Shown piece by piece: positions 11,100 to 23,521 of a DNA stretch of 64,000 nucleotides. Position 1 is the stretch's first letter. Every line of letters begins with the position of its first letter. The notes below the pieces were generated by a model. The model was not told the DNA's origin, did no database searches, and saw only the letters and a list, made by a program, of their open reading frames with translations. Position numbers and translations under genes: made by a program. This DNA is from Zeugodacus cucurbitae (Eukaryota > Arthropoda > Insecta > Diptera > Tephritidae): assembly GCF_028554725.1 (NCBI RefSeq), contig NC_071670.1, forward strand, positions 6,872,501 through 6,936,500, written 5' to 3'.

Positions 11100-11664
11100 A
11101 TTGTGGAAACTGGTAATATATTGTTTTCCAACGGCCAGCGGATTTTTATGGAAAGAAAGAATATAGTAGAGGTCTTACTGGAACAAAAATGTTCTCAAAG
11201 GTATCCAAACGCCAATTCAGAACTATTCGTCTGTCCCACAACACCGGGACTATCCATAAAATTATCCGTAAATCAAGAGTGTCGAACACATTCAAAAATT
11301 TGTTGTTACCACCCTGTATTCACAAACCTAGAGAGTCCACTGCCCAACCAACAACCGAAAAATGCTTTTAACTCGCTCATAAATTATTTCCGTTTCTCCA
11401 CTTTGTAGCCTGCAAGCTGCTTTGTTAATTTGCTGCTTACAATCTGTTGAAGTACTTAAGTGTTTGGGGCGTAGAATGGAGGGCGAAAGCGCACAGATTG
11501 TTGCGGCAATGAAGTCTATTTTGAGCGTTGTTGTTTTTTCGCTATTTGCTACCTGTGTTGCACATAAGCTGGCCTTCTTACGTTCATGTGCACTCTTCCG
11601 CTTGGCCAATGTGCTTCAGTCAGCGTAGATCTCACAGGGTCCAGTTGCATTGTGGCAAGTCAAG
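11100..11664. other. Unique segment with short open frames of no known product
   Basis: Several overlapping frames of 60-111 codons occur on both strands between 11103 and 11863. None has a recognised motif, conserved composition or convincing start, and they overlap each other, as chance frames do. Confidence 0.35.
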
Positions 11665-11712
11665 CGAGAGAGAAGGAGAGAGAGAAGGCGAGAGAGAAGG
11701 GGAAAGAGAGGG
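11665..11712. repeat. GA-rich microsatellite
   Basis: Imperfect GAGAGAGAAGG units form a purine-only tract on the + strand. Confidence 0.85.
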
Positions 11713-14112
11713 TGAATATTTTTCCGAAAAATCCAGAAACACTAAAATACACTATTGGGATTGCTCTTTGCATGAAATACACCTAAAAGTATGCAAATAT
11801 CCGGTAGAATTAAGAAAACCGCCGAAAAGTATGCAATACAGTATTGAGAATTCATTATCGTAGCAGTTACTGCATTTTCGCTGTATCGGTTTCATTTGCC
11901 AAACCATAAATACATATTTTCTGCAATTTCTTTTAAGAAAAGAGCTGTTCACTTTAGCAAGACCTTCGAGGAAAACTCAAAAATATAATTTCGCGACAAC
12001 TTCGCCAACAGCCACTACAAAGAGCCTTTAATATTGAGACCAATTTCGAATTGAGCCTTGAAAGCTTGCCTTCACACTAAGTGCGTTTTGCCACAGCAAC
12101 TGGTATTTAATATTAATATACACAGGTGCGCCTTGAGATATGCAACGATTGAGCGCAATAGCTCAGATTTTCACAGCAAAGCATGTAAGAAAGTGTTTTT
12201 TTCGATGCATATTTGGTGAGAAAAGTGAAATGAATATTAAGGGAATATATTTACAAAAGATTTTTTGGATATACAGATAACTATATATATATGTCACATA
12301 TATGTCTCTATATATATTTATATAAATTTGCGTCTGTATTGTTGCTTTTAATAAAAATATGCTTGCAGCAGCGTGAATAAGTTTATATATACTTAACGTA
12401 CAGTCACTCATTATATGCATTCATTTCTGCGTTTCAATGCGAATGTGAGCACACCGCTGGGAATATTTCTATGTACACTCACATATATTTGTATGCGGAA
12501 AAGAAATAAAAATGCTGGAAAAATACCGCAAAACTTCATCTTCAAGCTATATTTGTATATTAAAAATCGCATATCTATGGGGAAAACATAAATGAATGGC
12601 ATAAAGAGGAAGCGTATAAATGAAGAGTATAGCGTAAAAAAATAAAAAAATATATGAAAAGAAAAATTGCAATGAAACTACATAAAAAGTCCAAACAAAA
12701 ATTAAAAATATTTTTATTTTTTATTAAAAAAAAAGTAAATTGAAATGCCTGCTTTTTTATGCGCCACTCGCATATCTGTTTTTTGAGGCTATGTTTAATT
12801 TCGCAGGCCGAAATGAGAGTGAGTGAAAATTTGTTTCTGTGTTTTTTGCGCTGAAAGAAAACATGCATCAGATTGCAGCGCATGAAGCCTTCAACTCGTT
12901 ATTTTAACGGTTTTTAGGACACGCTACTGGCATTTTGTTGTAACTACATATACATTATACATTATACACATACACACCCGCCAACTGATACCCAACTGAT
13001 ATCCGCAGATTAGTTTATAATGTGTATTGCATATTTAATGCGGCATATAAATATACTCACAATATTTGCATGGGTTTTAGATGCAAACAGGATTAAATGA
13101 GCGCACACAAACACATAAACACACTACATACATTCAGACACTCCAATCGATGGCAATCTGCATGCGCCGTATTTATCTCCAAATTTATGTGCGTTTGTAT
13201 GTTGCTCATGTGTATCTCTATGCTAATTCAACCGCGATTACTTCTCGTAATATCGTGTTTGCTGCAAAAACTAATCCTTATTAACAAGCAAACAATGGCG
13301 AGGAGGGCTCACGCAAATCACCATAAATTGTGCCACAACAAAAATGAAGCTCATATTAGTGTGGGTATATGCTAGGGCAAATATTATTGTTCATGAAGAG
13401 TGGTAAGCGGCAATTTAATATTTCGAAGAATATATAACGGTATTTCGATATATAAAGATAATTGGTGGTAAATGTATAGTAGAGACAAAGAAATTTCGGC
13501 ACAAGGTCAGAGTACTCGTATGAGTGGAAATTTTTGAACATTTATGGGAAATAATATTCAAAAACTACACTAAAAAAAAATTATTTAATATTCAAATATG
13601 AAAAAAAAAACATTAAAAATAAATTAATAACATATGTAACAAAATTTATATCAAAACAGAAAAATTAATAAATTAAAAAAATTAAAACAAAGAAATAAAT
13701 TGACAATAAAAAAAATATATTAATTAAGCAAAAAGAAAGTTAAAAATATAAAAAAAAAAAATTTAATCAATATTTTTAAAACGAGAAATAATAAAAAATT
13801 GGCAATATGCGAACTAAAACATAAAAAAATATCATTTGAAAAGATTCACATTAAGAAATATTAATTTTCAAAATTAAAAAAAAAAACATTTTTGGAAAAT
13901 GTTTAAAAAAAAAAATTTTAAATATTATTTTAATATGTGAACTAAAAGATAGAATAAAATTAATATTATCATTTGAAAAGAAAATAATAATTATAAATTA
14001 AAAAAAATTAAGAAAAAAATATTTCAATAAATATTTCAATAAATATTTTTTTTTTTATAAATATGTATAATAATTTTAGAAACAATATTTTTCTAAAATA
14101 GTAATATTAGAT
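11713..14112. other. AT-rich non-coding segment
   Basis: Long AT-rich stretch with TA-rich patches (12270-12330) and A-runs (13560-14100). Short frames on both strands have no recognised domain. No gene, RNA or terminal repeats seen. Confidence 0.4.
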
Positions 14113-14115
14113 CTA

Positions 14116-14604
14116 CAACTTTGCTTCCGCCGTTTGTTTTGTAAATTTAAGTTTTTTTTGTATAAAAACGGTTACAAATGTCGATGAGCCTTCAACCGCA
14201 CTTTTCCTGGAATTAAAAAAGATAAGCAAAATTTCCCGCAAATGTCAAAAATTCGGCTCAAAAAGTGCTATTTTCAGTTGAGAATAAATTTGGGAAGCAA
14301 ACAGATCTCTACAAAAATATTTTGTTGGGTTAATGTTGACACACATGTCCAAGATCGATATAAAACGATTTAATCGACCAGTGCTTCACCCGAGAGACAT
14401 TCCCGCAAATGCCAAAAAATCGGCTCAAAAAGTGCTATTTTCAGTTGAGAATAAATTTGGGAAGCAAACAGATCTCTACAAAAATATTTTGTTGGGTTAA
14501 TGTTGACACACATGTCCAAGATCGATATAAAACGATTTAATCGATTTAATCGACCAGTGCTTGACCCTAGAGACATCTATTGGAAAACGGCGGAAGCAAA
14601 GATG
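14116..14604 (-). mobile_element. mariner deletion derivative (copy 2), MITE-like, with internal tandem duplication
   Basis: Left end CAACTTTGCTTCCGCCGTTT starts after TA at 14114-14115. The right end AACGGCGGAAGCAAAGATG stops before TA at 14605-14606. End sequences match the mariner at 59668-60535, in the same orientation, but nearly the whole transposase is gone (junction about 14180-14190). The 5' leader of that copy is retained and is present twice in tandem, at 14234-14400 and 14401-14577 (period 167). It has no coding capacity. Mobility would depend on a full-length relative. Confidence 0.88.
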
Positions 14605-14606
14605 TA

Positions 14607-15483
14607 GACCTAATAAATAAACACAACAATTTTTTAAAGAATATGTTTTCAAAATAAAAATGAATTTATAGCTTTTTAAATAAAAAATATTACAAATAAT
14701 TGTAACAAAAAAAAAATATCGAAAAAAATCTAAAATTTTAAGATTCAACCTTACCAGCACCATTCAAACAAATTACAATAACTTGCTCAATTTTGCGAAT
14801 ATCTTTATGAAATTTTCAGTTTTAAAAAGCTTATCGCTTGTTATTTTCCAAAATTAATATTTAAGCATTTGCTCCCTTTCACGAAAATAGTCAAAAGTAC
14901 ACTAATATGAAATTTAAATAAATTCAAACTCAACGCTTCATTGCCCATAACTCTGTAGAAATTAAAGCTACGAGGCTTAAAATAGCAGCAAACAATAGGT
15001 GATAGAATCTACTATAGAAATAAACAAAATTTTATTTTTGGTGAATTTTTTGGAAAATTTGAAATTTTTTTTAATACATTTTAGAAAATTAAAAAAAATT
15101 ATAATATTTAATTTTTGTAACCAGTAAAAAGCAAGCTTGAGCTCTCTTGATCACCTAAAAAATTTAAACGATCGAGCTTGACCGCACCTGACAATTACAC
15201 TTCACTTGATATCCTGAAAAACTTAATTAATTCAGCATAGCCTCACGTAATCCCAATCTTGACCCTTTACTTATTTCTAGTATTCAACTTCACGAGACTG
15301 TTCGAAATACATATAACTCTGATCTAAACTGTCGCTATAAACAAAATATAAACCCACAAAATATAAGCAAACCTGACCGATAAAATGCAAATCAGACAAA
15401 GACAATGACCCCACAAATTATAAACACATCACGAGACCTCTTAAAATCTGAACAAACCTTGGACAAAAACCATTAGCCTGAAC
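14607..15483. other. AT-rich non-coding segment grading into degenerate minisatellite
   Basis: AT-rich to about 15150. From about 15340, fragments such as AAACCTGACC, AAAATGCAAA and CAATGACCCC look like decayed copies of the 42-bp repeat that follows. No gene seen. Confidence 0.4.
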
Positions 15484-15822
15484 CCAAAATGTAAACAAAC
15501 CCCTGTCAAAGGTCAATGACCTCGGCCAAAATGTAAACATACCCCAGCCAAAGGTCAATGACCTCGACCCAAAATGTAAACAAACCCCGACCAAAGGTCA
15601 ATGACTTCGACCCAAAACGTATACAAACCCCAGCTCCGGTCAAATGCTCCGGTCAATGACCTCAACCCAAATGTAAACAAACCCCGACCAAAGGTCAATG
15701 ACCTCGGCCAAAATGTAAACAAACCCCGGCCAAAGGTTAATGACCTCGGCCAAAATGTAAACAAACCGCTGTCAAAGGTTAATGTCCTCGGCCAAAATGT
15801 AAACAAACCCCGCCAAGTACTT
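15484..15822. repeat. 42-bp minisatellite
   Basis: About eight units of the form AAAGGTCAATGACCTCGGCC followed by AAAATGTAAACAAACCCCGGCC. The unit is 14 codons long, so a + frame at 15601-15879 reads K-V-N-D-L-G-Q-N-V-N-K-P-R-P repeatedly and the opposite frame is also open. I treat this as a by-product of the repeat length, not a gene: there is no conserved flanking domain or start context. Confidence 0.88.
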
Positions 15823-17040
15823 ACATTAGTCCTCATCTCTGGTATTTTAGGTGCTATATTGACAGTCCTGGCATTGTGAGTACTTTTTCAATTTTCGAAA
15901 AAGCTTCTAAATTATAATTCTTCATAACTTTTAGGATAAATTTTGTTCGAACAAACTTTGTTTGTTTCCGCTTTGGCTACAAATACTGATATACTGTGAT
16001 AACTTAGGAAAAACTTTCGCTTTGCTTATCCTTGAGTTCGATATGAAAGCACACATCGGTTTGAACACTCACACCTTCGCAAAGAATTTTTTCTTCGTAT
16101 CTACTATTCAAAAATATTACTTTCTAGTTATATATAATTTAGTATGTCTGTATGTATGTATGTAAGAATGTGTGTTTGTGTCTCTCCAAAAAACGTGTTT
16201 ACCCACGAAATCGCACAAATTATGCAAATCATAGCGCATATCCTTGAAATGACAGAGAAGAAAGGTTTGTAGCGAGAGTGGGTGGATGGTCTTTAATACA
16301 ACGGAGACTCGATGGCGTCCATTTTTTTATGGCGAAATAGCAATCATGCTCTCAACTAGTGTGCGAGTGTTTGTAAAAAAGTCCGTATTTACTTTTAGTG
16401 GAATCAAAAATTACAATAAATAGATTTTGCGCTCTCTACTTCTATTTTTTGATTAACAATGACCTCAATAAAATTTTATATTTTTTATATACCCTACACA
16501 CACGAATACACGCATTTCGTTTATTAGATTTGTTTGCGTTTGATAAACGTATTTGTATTCAAATTTCATGCGCCTGCAGGCAGACAACGACAACGACAAT
16601 GAAATGCCAAGCAGTTTACACACACGCGCACACACGAACAGAGGAAAGCTTCGCATTTGAATGAAAAATGAATATAAAAGCATTTGCTGTTATTGCTGTT
16701 AGCCATTTGCTCTGCAATATCAAATACTCATATTGGCAATAGCAACAACAATCAGCAAAATACAATAATAATATAATATAATATTAAAGTAGTGTGCGTG
16801 ACTATGATTTTTAATACATTGTTTATTGATAAGCATGAAGGGACGCAAAGACAAAATGGACAACACAAATTGAATAGCGTATTGATTGGTGATTGGAGAT
16901 TGGAAGGGAATGAAATTCTAGATTACAGTTATTGTTAGATACTCTATGCATTGCATGTGTCATGTATGCACGGAAATCAATGGCATTATCTGAATTGAAG
17001 AGATCCGCCAATGACCAAATCCTTAGACATTTAAGCAACA
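15823..17040. other. Unique non-coding segment
   Basis: No supportable gene. It contains a CACACGCGCACACACGAAC patch near 16619 and TATGTATGTATGTA near 16148. Short frames (15962, 16398, 16823) have no known motif. Confidence 0.4.
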
Positions 17041-18502
17041 ATATGTATGTGAGAATGCTAAGATTACAACTAAAAAATCTCAGAAAAAATATTGAAAATT
17101 AAATTAGAAAAAAAATTTTTGAATAAATATTGAAAAAAAATTTTTGAATAAATATTGAAAATTTTTTTAGGAAAAAATATTGAAAATTTTTAGAAAAAAA
17201 TATAGATAATTAAAAAAAAATATTGGAATAAAATTAAAAAAAGTATCTTTGAAAAATATTGAAAATTTGGTACAAATTGAAAAAATATTTAAAAAAATCT
17301 CAGAAAAAATATTGAAAATTAAATTAAAAAAAAAATTTTGAATAAATATTGAAAATTTTTTTAGGAAAAAATATTGAAAATTAAATAAAATATTTTTCTA
17401 ATATTTAAAAAATGAGAAAAAGAGATTGTAAATTTTTTTAGGAAAAAAAGGAATTTCAAAAAAATTTAATGCAAACTAAAAAAAGTAATCTGTTGAAAAA
17501 TATGTTTTTTTTTAATTCCGAAATTTATAGTTTTTTAGAATCTAATATTGAAAAATTAAAAAAAATATATATATACAAATTTTAGAAAATTTATACTTTT
17601 GAATAATAATAAAATTATAAATTTAAAAGTTGAAAGGTAAAAACATTTAAAGAAAAGCAAATGAAAAATTATTTCTAAAAAATAATACATCGGAAAATTA
17701 AGTAATATAGATATATATTCTTTTAGACATATTGTTTTTTTATTTAAAAATTGGAAATATTAAAAATATTTAAATTTTTTTTAAAATATTAAAAAAAATT
17801 TGAAACTGCTTTTTTAACAATATTAAATATTTAAAAAAATTTGGAAATTACAATTATTTAAACATTTTAATCATCATTCATTTAAAAATAAAAATTTAAA
17901 TCTTTTGAAATATATTTTGAAAATTAAAAGTAGAAAACAATTGGAGATTCGAAAAAGTTAGTAAAAAATTTATTTTATTTGTTTAACAACTTTGTATACA
18001 AATTTTAGATTAAAAATAATAAAAAAAAATAATAATTAAAAGATTTTGAACATATTTAGGAAAAAATTTTAAATTAGAAAATAAATAGTAGATTCGGAAA
18101 AGTGAGTAAAAAAATTACTTTTTCAGGAAATAATTTGTAAATTGAAAACAAAATAATATTTAACAAATTTTCGAAATATATTTTTGAAAATGAAGTTTAG
18201 ATCAAAAAAAAAAAAATTTAAAAAATTGAATATGTTTTGAACATATTTTAAAATGTTTTTTTTTTTAATTTTTGAGGTTATTATTAAATTTAAAAAAATT
18301 ATGTTTTAAGAAAAAATTTGAAGTTCGAAAAAAATAGTAGATTCAAAACAGTTATTAAAAAAACGCCTTTATTCAGAAATGTCAAAATAAATAATTTAAA
18401 ATTATATTTAGAACATATTTTATATATAAACAATTAAGAAATTAATATCGATTTTTTCAACATAATTTATAAAAGAAATAAATGTTTTTTAATGCACATT
18501 TT
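17041..18502. repeat. Very AT-rich low-complexity block with local duplications
   Basis: Dominated by A- and T-runs. The phrase AAATCTCAGAAAAAATATTG plus the next ~40 bases occurs at about 17073 and about 17295, and TTTTTAGGAAAAAATATTGA recurs at about 17165 and 17351. No coding capacity. Confidence 0.6.
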
Positions 18503-19645
18503 TATACTCTCGCAACAAATGTTGCTAAAGAGAGTATTATAGTTTTGTTCACATAACGGTTGTTTGTAACACCCAAAACTAAACGATTTAGATATAGGGT
18601 TATATATACCAAAGTGATCAGGGTGAATAGTGGAGTTCAAATCCGAATGTCTGTCTGTCCGTCCGTCTGTCCGTCCGTCCGTGCAAGCTGTAACTTGAGG
18701 AAAAATTGAGATATCTTGAGTTCGAAAATCAGCAAAATCGGACCACTACCACGCCCACAAAATGGCGAAAACCGAAAACACATAAAGTGCCATAACTAAG
18801 CCATAAATAAAGCTATGGAAATAAAATTTGGTATGAAGGATCGCACTATGAAGGGGCATATTTGGATGTAATTTGGGGAAGTGGGCGTGGCCCCGCCCCC
18901 TACTAAGTTTTTTGTACATATCTCGCAAACCAATAGAGATATATAAACCAAACTTTCTGCAGTCGTTTTGTTTAGCCACATCCTAATACAGTCCAAAAAT
19001 GAAAGAAATCGGATCATAACCACGCCTACCTCCCATACAAAAGTTAGCTTGAAAATGACTAAAAGTCGGTTTACTCACTAACGAAAAACGTCAGCAACAC
19101 TAAATTTCACATAAGAAATGGCAGATGAAAGCTGCACTCAGATTTTTTTACAAAATGGAAAATGGGCGTGTCGTCGCCCACTTATGGGTCAAAAACCATA
19201 TCTCAGGAAGTACTCGACCGATTTCAATGAAACTTGGTTTGTAATAGTTTCCCAATGATCTGTTGTGAAAATCGCTTCACAACCGCGCCTACTTCCTATA
19301 TACCAGAACTTTGAAGACAATCTGAATCGTTTACTTTACAATATATAAAGTAAGTACTAGTGAAGATACCGGGGCAGAACTTTGCACAAATACTATGTTA
19401 ATAGTGTGGCAGCCCCATTCTAAAAATCACCGAAATCGGACAATAGGTTTTCAAGGCCCCATATATCGAACATGAGGACCTCGGTGCTTCTAACCTTATA
19501 TTAGGGTTTCCAACTTTCAATGGACTTTATACAATATATATGACGAATATGTGGGTCAAATTGTGTATTATATAATATAAAAAATAAAGTTAAATAAATA
19601 AATTGCTGTTCGGTTACACCCGAACTTAGCCCTTCCTTACTTGTT
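18503..19645 (+). mobile_element. mini-me/DINE-1-like element, copy C (3' sub-terminal repeat lost)
   Basis: Same order as copy A: TATACTCTCGCAACA foldback, conserved block, (GTCY)n at about 18648-18682, GGGCGTGG-rich body, then the 3' hairpin GTTCGGTTACACCCGAAC and tail ending at ACTTGT. Near 19602 the inverse repeat TTGCGAGAGTATA is cut to TTGC and joined straight to TGTTCGG, a deletion of about 13 bases. Unlike copies A, B, D and E it lies in A/T-run sequence, not in palindromic satellite. Confidence 0.82.
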
Positions 19646-19797
19646 TTAATATAATTTAAATACATGTTTTAAATATTTTTTCAATCTTAAGAAATGTATA
19701 ATATTTTTTTTTTTAATATTTTAAAAGCTTATTTTTCAAGATATTAAATAATTTTTTATAAATATTTTCCCAATTATAAGAAATTTACAGCCGGTTT

Positions 19798-20155
19798 CAC
19801 GAAACAAATTTAAGTGAAAAATAATTAATTTCAGTTCCACCATTTGACTTAATTTTTATTTAAATGGTCACGCTTTGCCATTTAAATATTATTTAAATAC
19901 TGTCATATGTAACCATGGTTACGCTTTTCTATCAGCTGAATTCCCATTTGTTTACCATTTTGACAAAGAAATACAATTTATTTGTTTACATAAATCAGCT
20001 GTTATTCTTACTAACATCCCTGCCTTTTAATTTTTTTGATGCCAAATGTCAATAATGGTGAAACGCAAGAAATTTAAGTGCAAAGTTAAATAAAAATTAA
20101 AATTAAAATTAAATGGAACTTAATTTTCAATTAAAAACTTTCGTGAAACCGGCTG
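19798..20155. mobile_element. MITE, PIF/Harbinger-like by terminal repeat and TTA duplication
   Basis: CAGCCGGTTTCACGAAA at 19798 is mirrored by TTTCGTGAAACCGGCTG ending at 20155, a perfect 17-bp inverted repeat. TTA flanks both sides (19795-19797 and 20156-20158), a 3-bp target duplication that fits PIF/Harbinger. The ~358-bp interior has no coding capacity, so it is non-autonomous. Superfamily is inferred from the duplication length and sequence alone. Confidence 0.8.
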
Positions 20156-22370
20156 TTAGACATATTTTTTAAATATTTGTAAAGCTTTTTTTCAAGTTTT
20201 TATTTCGGTATCAAAAATTGCTTTTATTTAAGTAAATTTTTTAAAATTTTAGGGGCTAACAAATTCAAACTTTTAAAAACTATTTTGTATAAATTGGCGG
20301 AAATTAAGAAGTCAAGAAAAATATTTGTTAAATATTTAAAAATTATATTTTTAATTAAATTATATAAAAATTTCCTTGTATTCCTTTTCCTCTTTTCCCT
20401 GCAATATTGAAAATTTTAACAATTAAATTTTTTTACGTCACTCGACTTTCACCCCTATCATTTTTTATGCAGGAAGTGCAATACTTAAATTTCCACTCAA
20501 AAATTTACAGCCAATCGCTTGCAAATTGTCTGACAAATCATCAATTAAGAACTTGGCAAGGAATGCTAAAATTCTTTTATGTTGTTATTGGCAAGGGTAA
20601 CCGTATAAAAACTCAATTTAACTTGCTGATGAGGAAATGTGTATGTAAGAATGTAAGCTGACAGTGAATTGGCAAGAAGAAGAGCAGCAGCGGTGATGGC
20701 ACAATTAAAATTATATGCGCTGTTATAAGTGGTATGTCAAAAAGGGTAGCGAGCGGCGAGTACTAGGGAATATTTTTAGGGGAGCTTATTGTGGGGGAAA
20801 GCGAGATGTTGGAAGTAGTGTTAAGTGAGTGGAAACAATGGTAAATTTAAAGCTATTCCTAAAGATGGTTTCAAACTTGTTTGCTGATGTGATTTTTGTA
20901 AAAATTTGAATTCTTTTTCGAAAGGAGAAAATTAATTTTTTTATAAAAAAATATAAGGAAATTCGAAAAAATATGTATTTTTTTTTAAATTATTAAAATT
21001 ATAATTTAAAAATATAATTTTTTTTTTTGCTTGAAATATTATAATAAACGTTTGTTTCATATAAAATGATTAAAAAATTTAAGAAATTAAAATAAAAATT
21101 CAAAAAAAAAAATCATAAAAAATTTGGAAATAAATAAATATTTAAAAAATGTAGAAATATGTATTTTAATAGAAAAATGTTGTATGAAATTTTTCCATTA
21201 ATTTTTTTAATTGTTTAAAATATTTAAACAAATGTTTTTTGTTTTTAAATGAAAAAAATGTTTTTTTTTATTAAAAAAACGAAAAATTTAAAAAAATTTT
21301 AATTTTTATAATAAAAAAATATCGATTACATATACAATTTTTTAATATTGATTTTTTTTAATTGCTTCAAATTAATTTTTTTTTTTAATTTTTAAAATTT
21401 AAATATATCAAAAAAGTTAAAAAAAAAATTTTAGGTTTATCAATATTTTTTTTAAGTTTAAATTTAAAGTTTTTTATCAAAGAAAATTAATAAAAAATGC
21501 GGAAACCTTGAACCACATATAATGATTTAAACCCTTGTATACCCTTTCACTTTGCTATCACCCGCACACATTCATTATTCATGCAGGTATTAAATTTCAG
21601 TACATTTCCTATCTAATGAAGCTAATGAATTAGGTTATGTAACACTCAAATGCATGTTCATTTAGCCATTCAATATTCAATATACATAATTATTGAAAAT
21701 GTGTGGGTGTAATAAACATTGATAAGTGTATAAAAGTTAAATGAAAACATATCCATCAAAGCATGCAAGCAATCACGCCACACAAACACACACACACCCA
21801 TACGTATACAAACACACAAGCATACTTTCGGGGTGAGAATGGCGAGAGTGCAAATAATTACTAATACAAACGCACATATTTATTTAATGCCAACCCATCA
21901 TCACCGTATCTTTATAAACACATCAAACCAAATCGAACCACAACGACGTATGTACAATGATCTCCAGCCCTCATCGACCATCCATAAGCCGTACGCAAAT
22001 ATTTTATTAATTAAAATAAAACCAACTGAGCAGCCATGCTAACGCTTCAACAGCTATTAGCTATTATTTGTTGTTGTTGCTGATGTTTTTTGTTACGTTT
22101 GTTTTTGTTTTAATCAGCCTATGGCAATTTATCAATTTTCGCAACGTCATTGAGCGCATGGGTAAAAAGGAAAATAAATATATATAGACATATGTACATA
22201 TATGCTTATGTGTGTGTGTGAATGGTAGCATTTGTATATTCAGACCCAGTAGGAAATTGATGGAAATGCATTTTCGCTCTCATTTATGTTGAAGTAGGCA
22301 GGGCATAAGAGTAAACTTTGTCAATAAGAAGTTTAATTATGGGCAAGTGGTGTAGGGGGTGTATAAACCA
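20156..22370. other. AT-rich and unique non-coding segment
   Basis: A/T-run DNA at 20200-20400 and 20880-21500. The stretch 21750-22200 is less AT-rich and has CA-rich patches (ACACAAACACACACACACCC near 21780). Frames at 20407-20661 and 21833-22042 show no recognised domain. No gene called. Confidence 0.4.
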
Positions 22371-23300
22371 CTTTTTAAAAGTACTAAAATTTCAAGTGTA
22401 CTAAAATTAAGAGAGTACTAAAATTTTTTTTATGGTGTATGAGAACCGTTTCCGTTAAGAAATGCGTCAATGGTACTTGGATTTGCAGGAGCTCACTTTG
22501 TTAAAGTGATAAAACTTCAGGTGGACTAAATTTAAGCGAGTACTAAAAAGTTGTGAGTAACATTTTTCGTTAAGAAACTTAATATTACGTCAAAAGCCCC
22601 TGAAGGGGGGGGATTTAAATTACTTTTTTTTGGTCTAAAATGGTAGATGTACTAAATTTAAGTGAGTACTAAAAATTTGATCTTTTAAATTTTTTGTTAA
22701 AAAATTCATTAAAAATGCTTGGAAGGTTTCAAAAACTTATTCAAAATGTCAAGTGTACTAAATTTGAGTGAGTACTAAACATTTTTCTGAAATGAGAAAT
22801 GTCTGAAGGCAGCCAAATGTGCTAAATCTATAATATTTACTGAAATATTACAAAACTATGTACTAAAAACGAATAATGTACCAAGAGTTATAGAAAATGT
22901 GTTGTTCTACACTGAATAGTACTGTGAATAATTCACTTTTTTGTACTAAGAAGTGTACTAAAATTTTGTACTAAAAAATTGTATGTTCCAAAGTGTGTTT
23001 TCATACAATAATAATATGAAAAATATGAGAATAATTATAGAAAATTGTTGTGCCAAAAACTGTACTAAAATTTTGTACTAAAAATTTGCATATTCTAAAA
23101 AGTATTTTTTGGAAAAACAATATCAAAAAAATATAATCAAACAATAATGATAAATTTTTTATTAAAAAGTATTGAGTATTTTTTTAATAAAAAGTACTAA
23201 AGTAAAAGTACTATTGTGTACTAAAAAAATCTTTCTGTACTAAAAAAATGTCTGCAATAATAATATGAAAAGATAACATAATATGAAATAATTTGTTAAA
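22371..23300. repeat. Palindromic satellite array, regular ~125-bp then ~107-bp units
   Basis: GTGTACTAAATTTAAGYGAGTACTAAAA-type cores start at 22396, 22521, about 22646 and 22753 (steps 125, 125, 107). A second type, GTACTAAAATTTTGTACTAA, follows at 22955 and 23062 (step 107). Here the two half-sites are separated or in direct orientation, unlike the perfect palindrome of the 3.6-6.1 kb arrays. Non-coding. Confidence 0.78.
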
Positions 23301-23521
23301 ACAATTTTTTTTTTACTTCATTATTATTTACAATCTATCTACATTAAGATATTCAGTAAATTAGATCTAGTAGGTAATGACAGAAGTAGATTTGTCCTTG
23401 AGCAAATCTACATAAAGGATTCATTTTTTTTTGTTTTACATATACATAAGTAAAATATAATTAACTTAGGTTATTAAATACATCCATCAAAAATTCATTT
23501 TCATTTACATTTTAATTAAAT
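23301..23521. other. Short non-coding spacer before the Jockey fragment
   Basis: AT-rich. It holds a short hairpin-capable stretch: GTAGATTTGTCCTTGAGC followed by AAATCTAC near 23386-23412. No gene. Confidence 0.35.

Noticed and set aside
11528..11863. 111-codon frame with EREGEREGE repeats
   Set aside because: It spans a GA microsatellite and has no recognised flanking domain.
15601..15879. Repeat protein K-V-N-D-L-G-Q-N-V-N-K-P-R-P
   Set aside because: The frame is a consequence of a 42-bp minisatellite. The opposite strand is open too, and there is no flanking domain.
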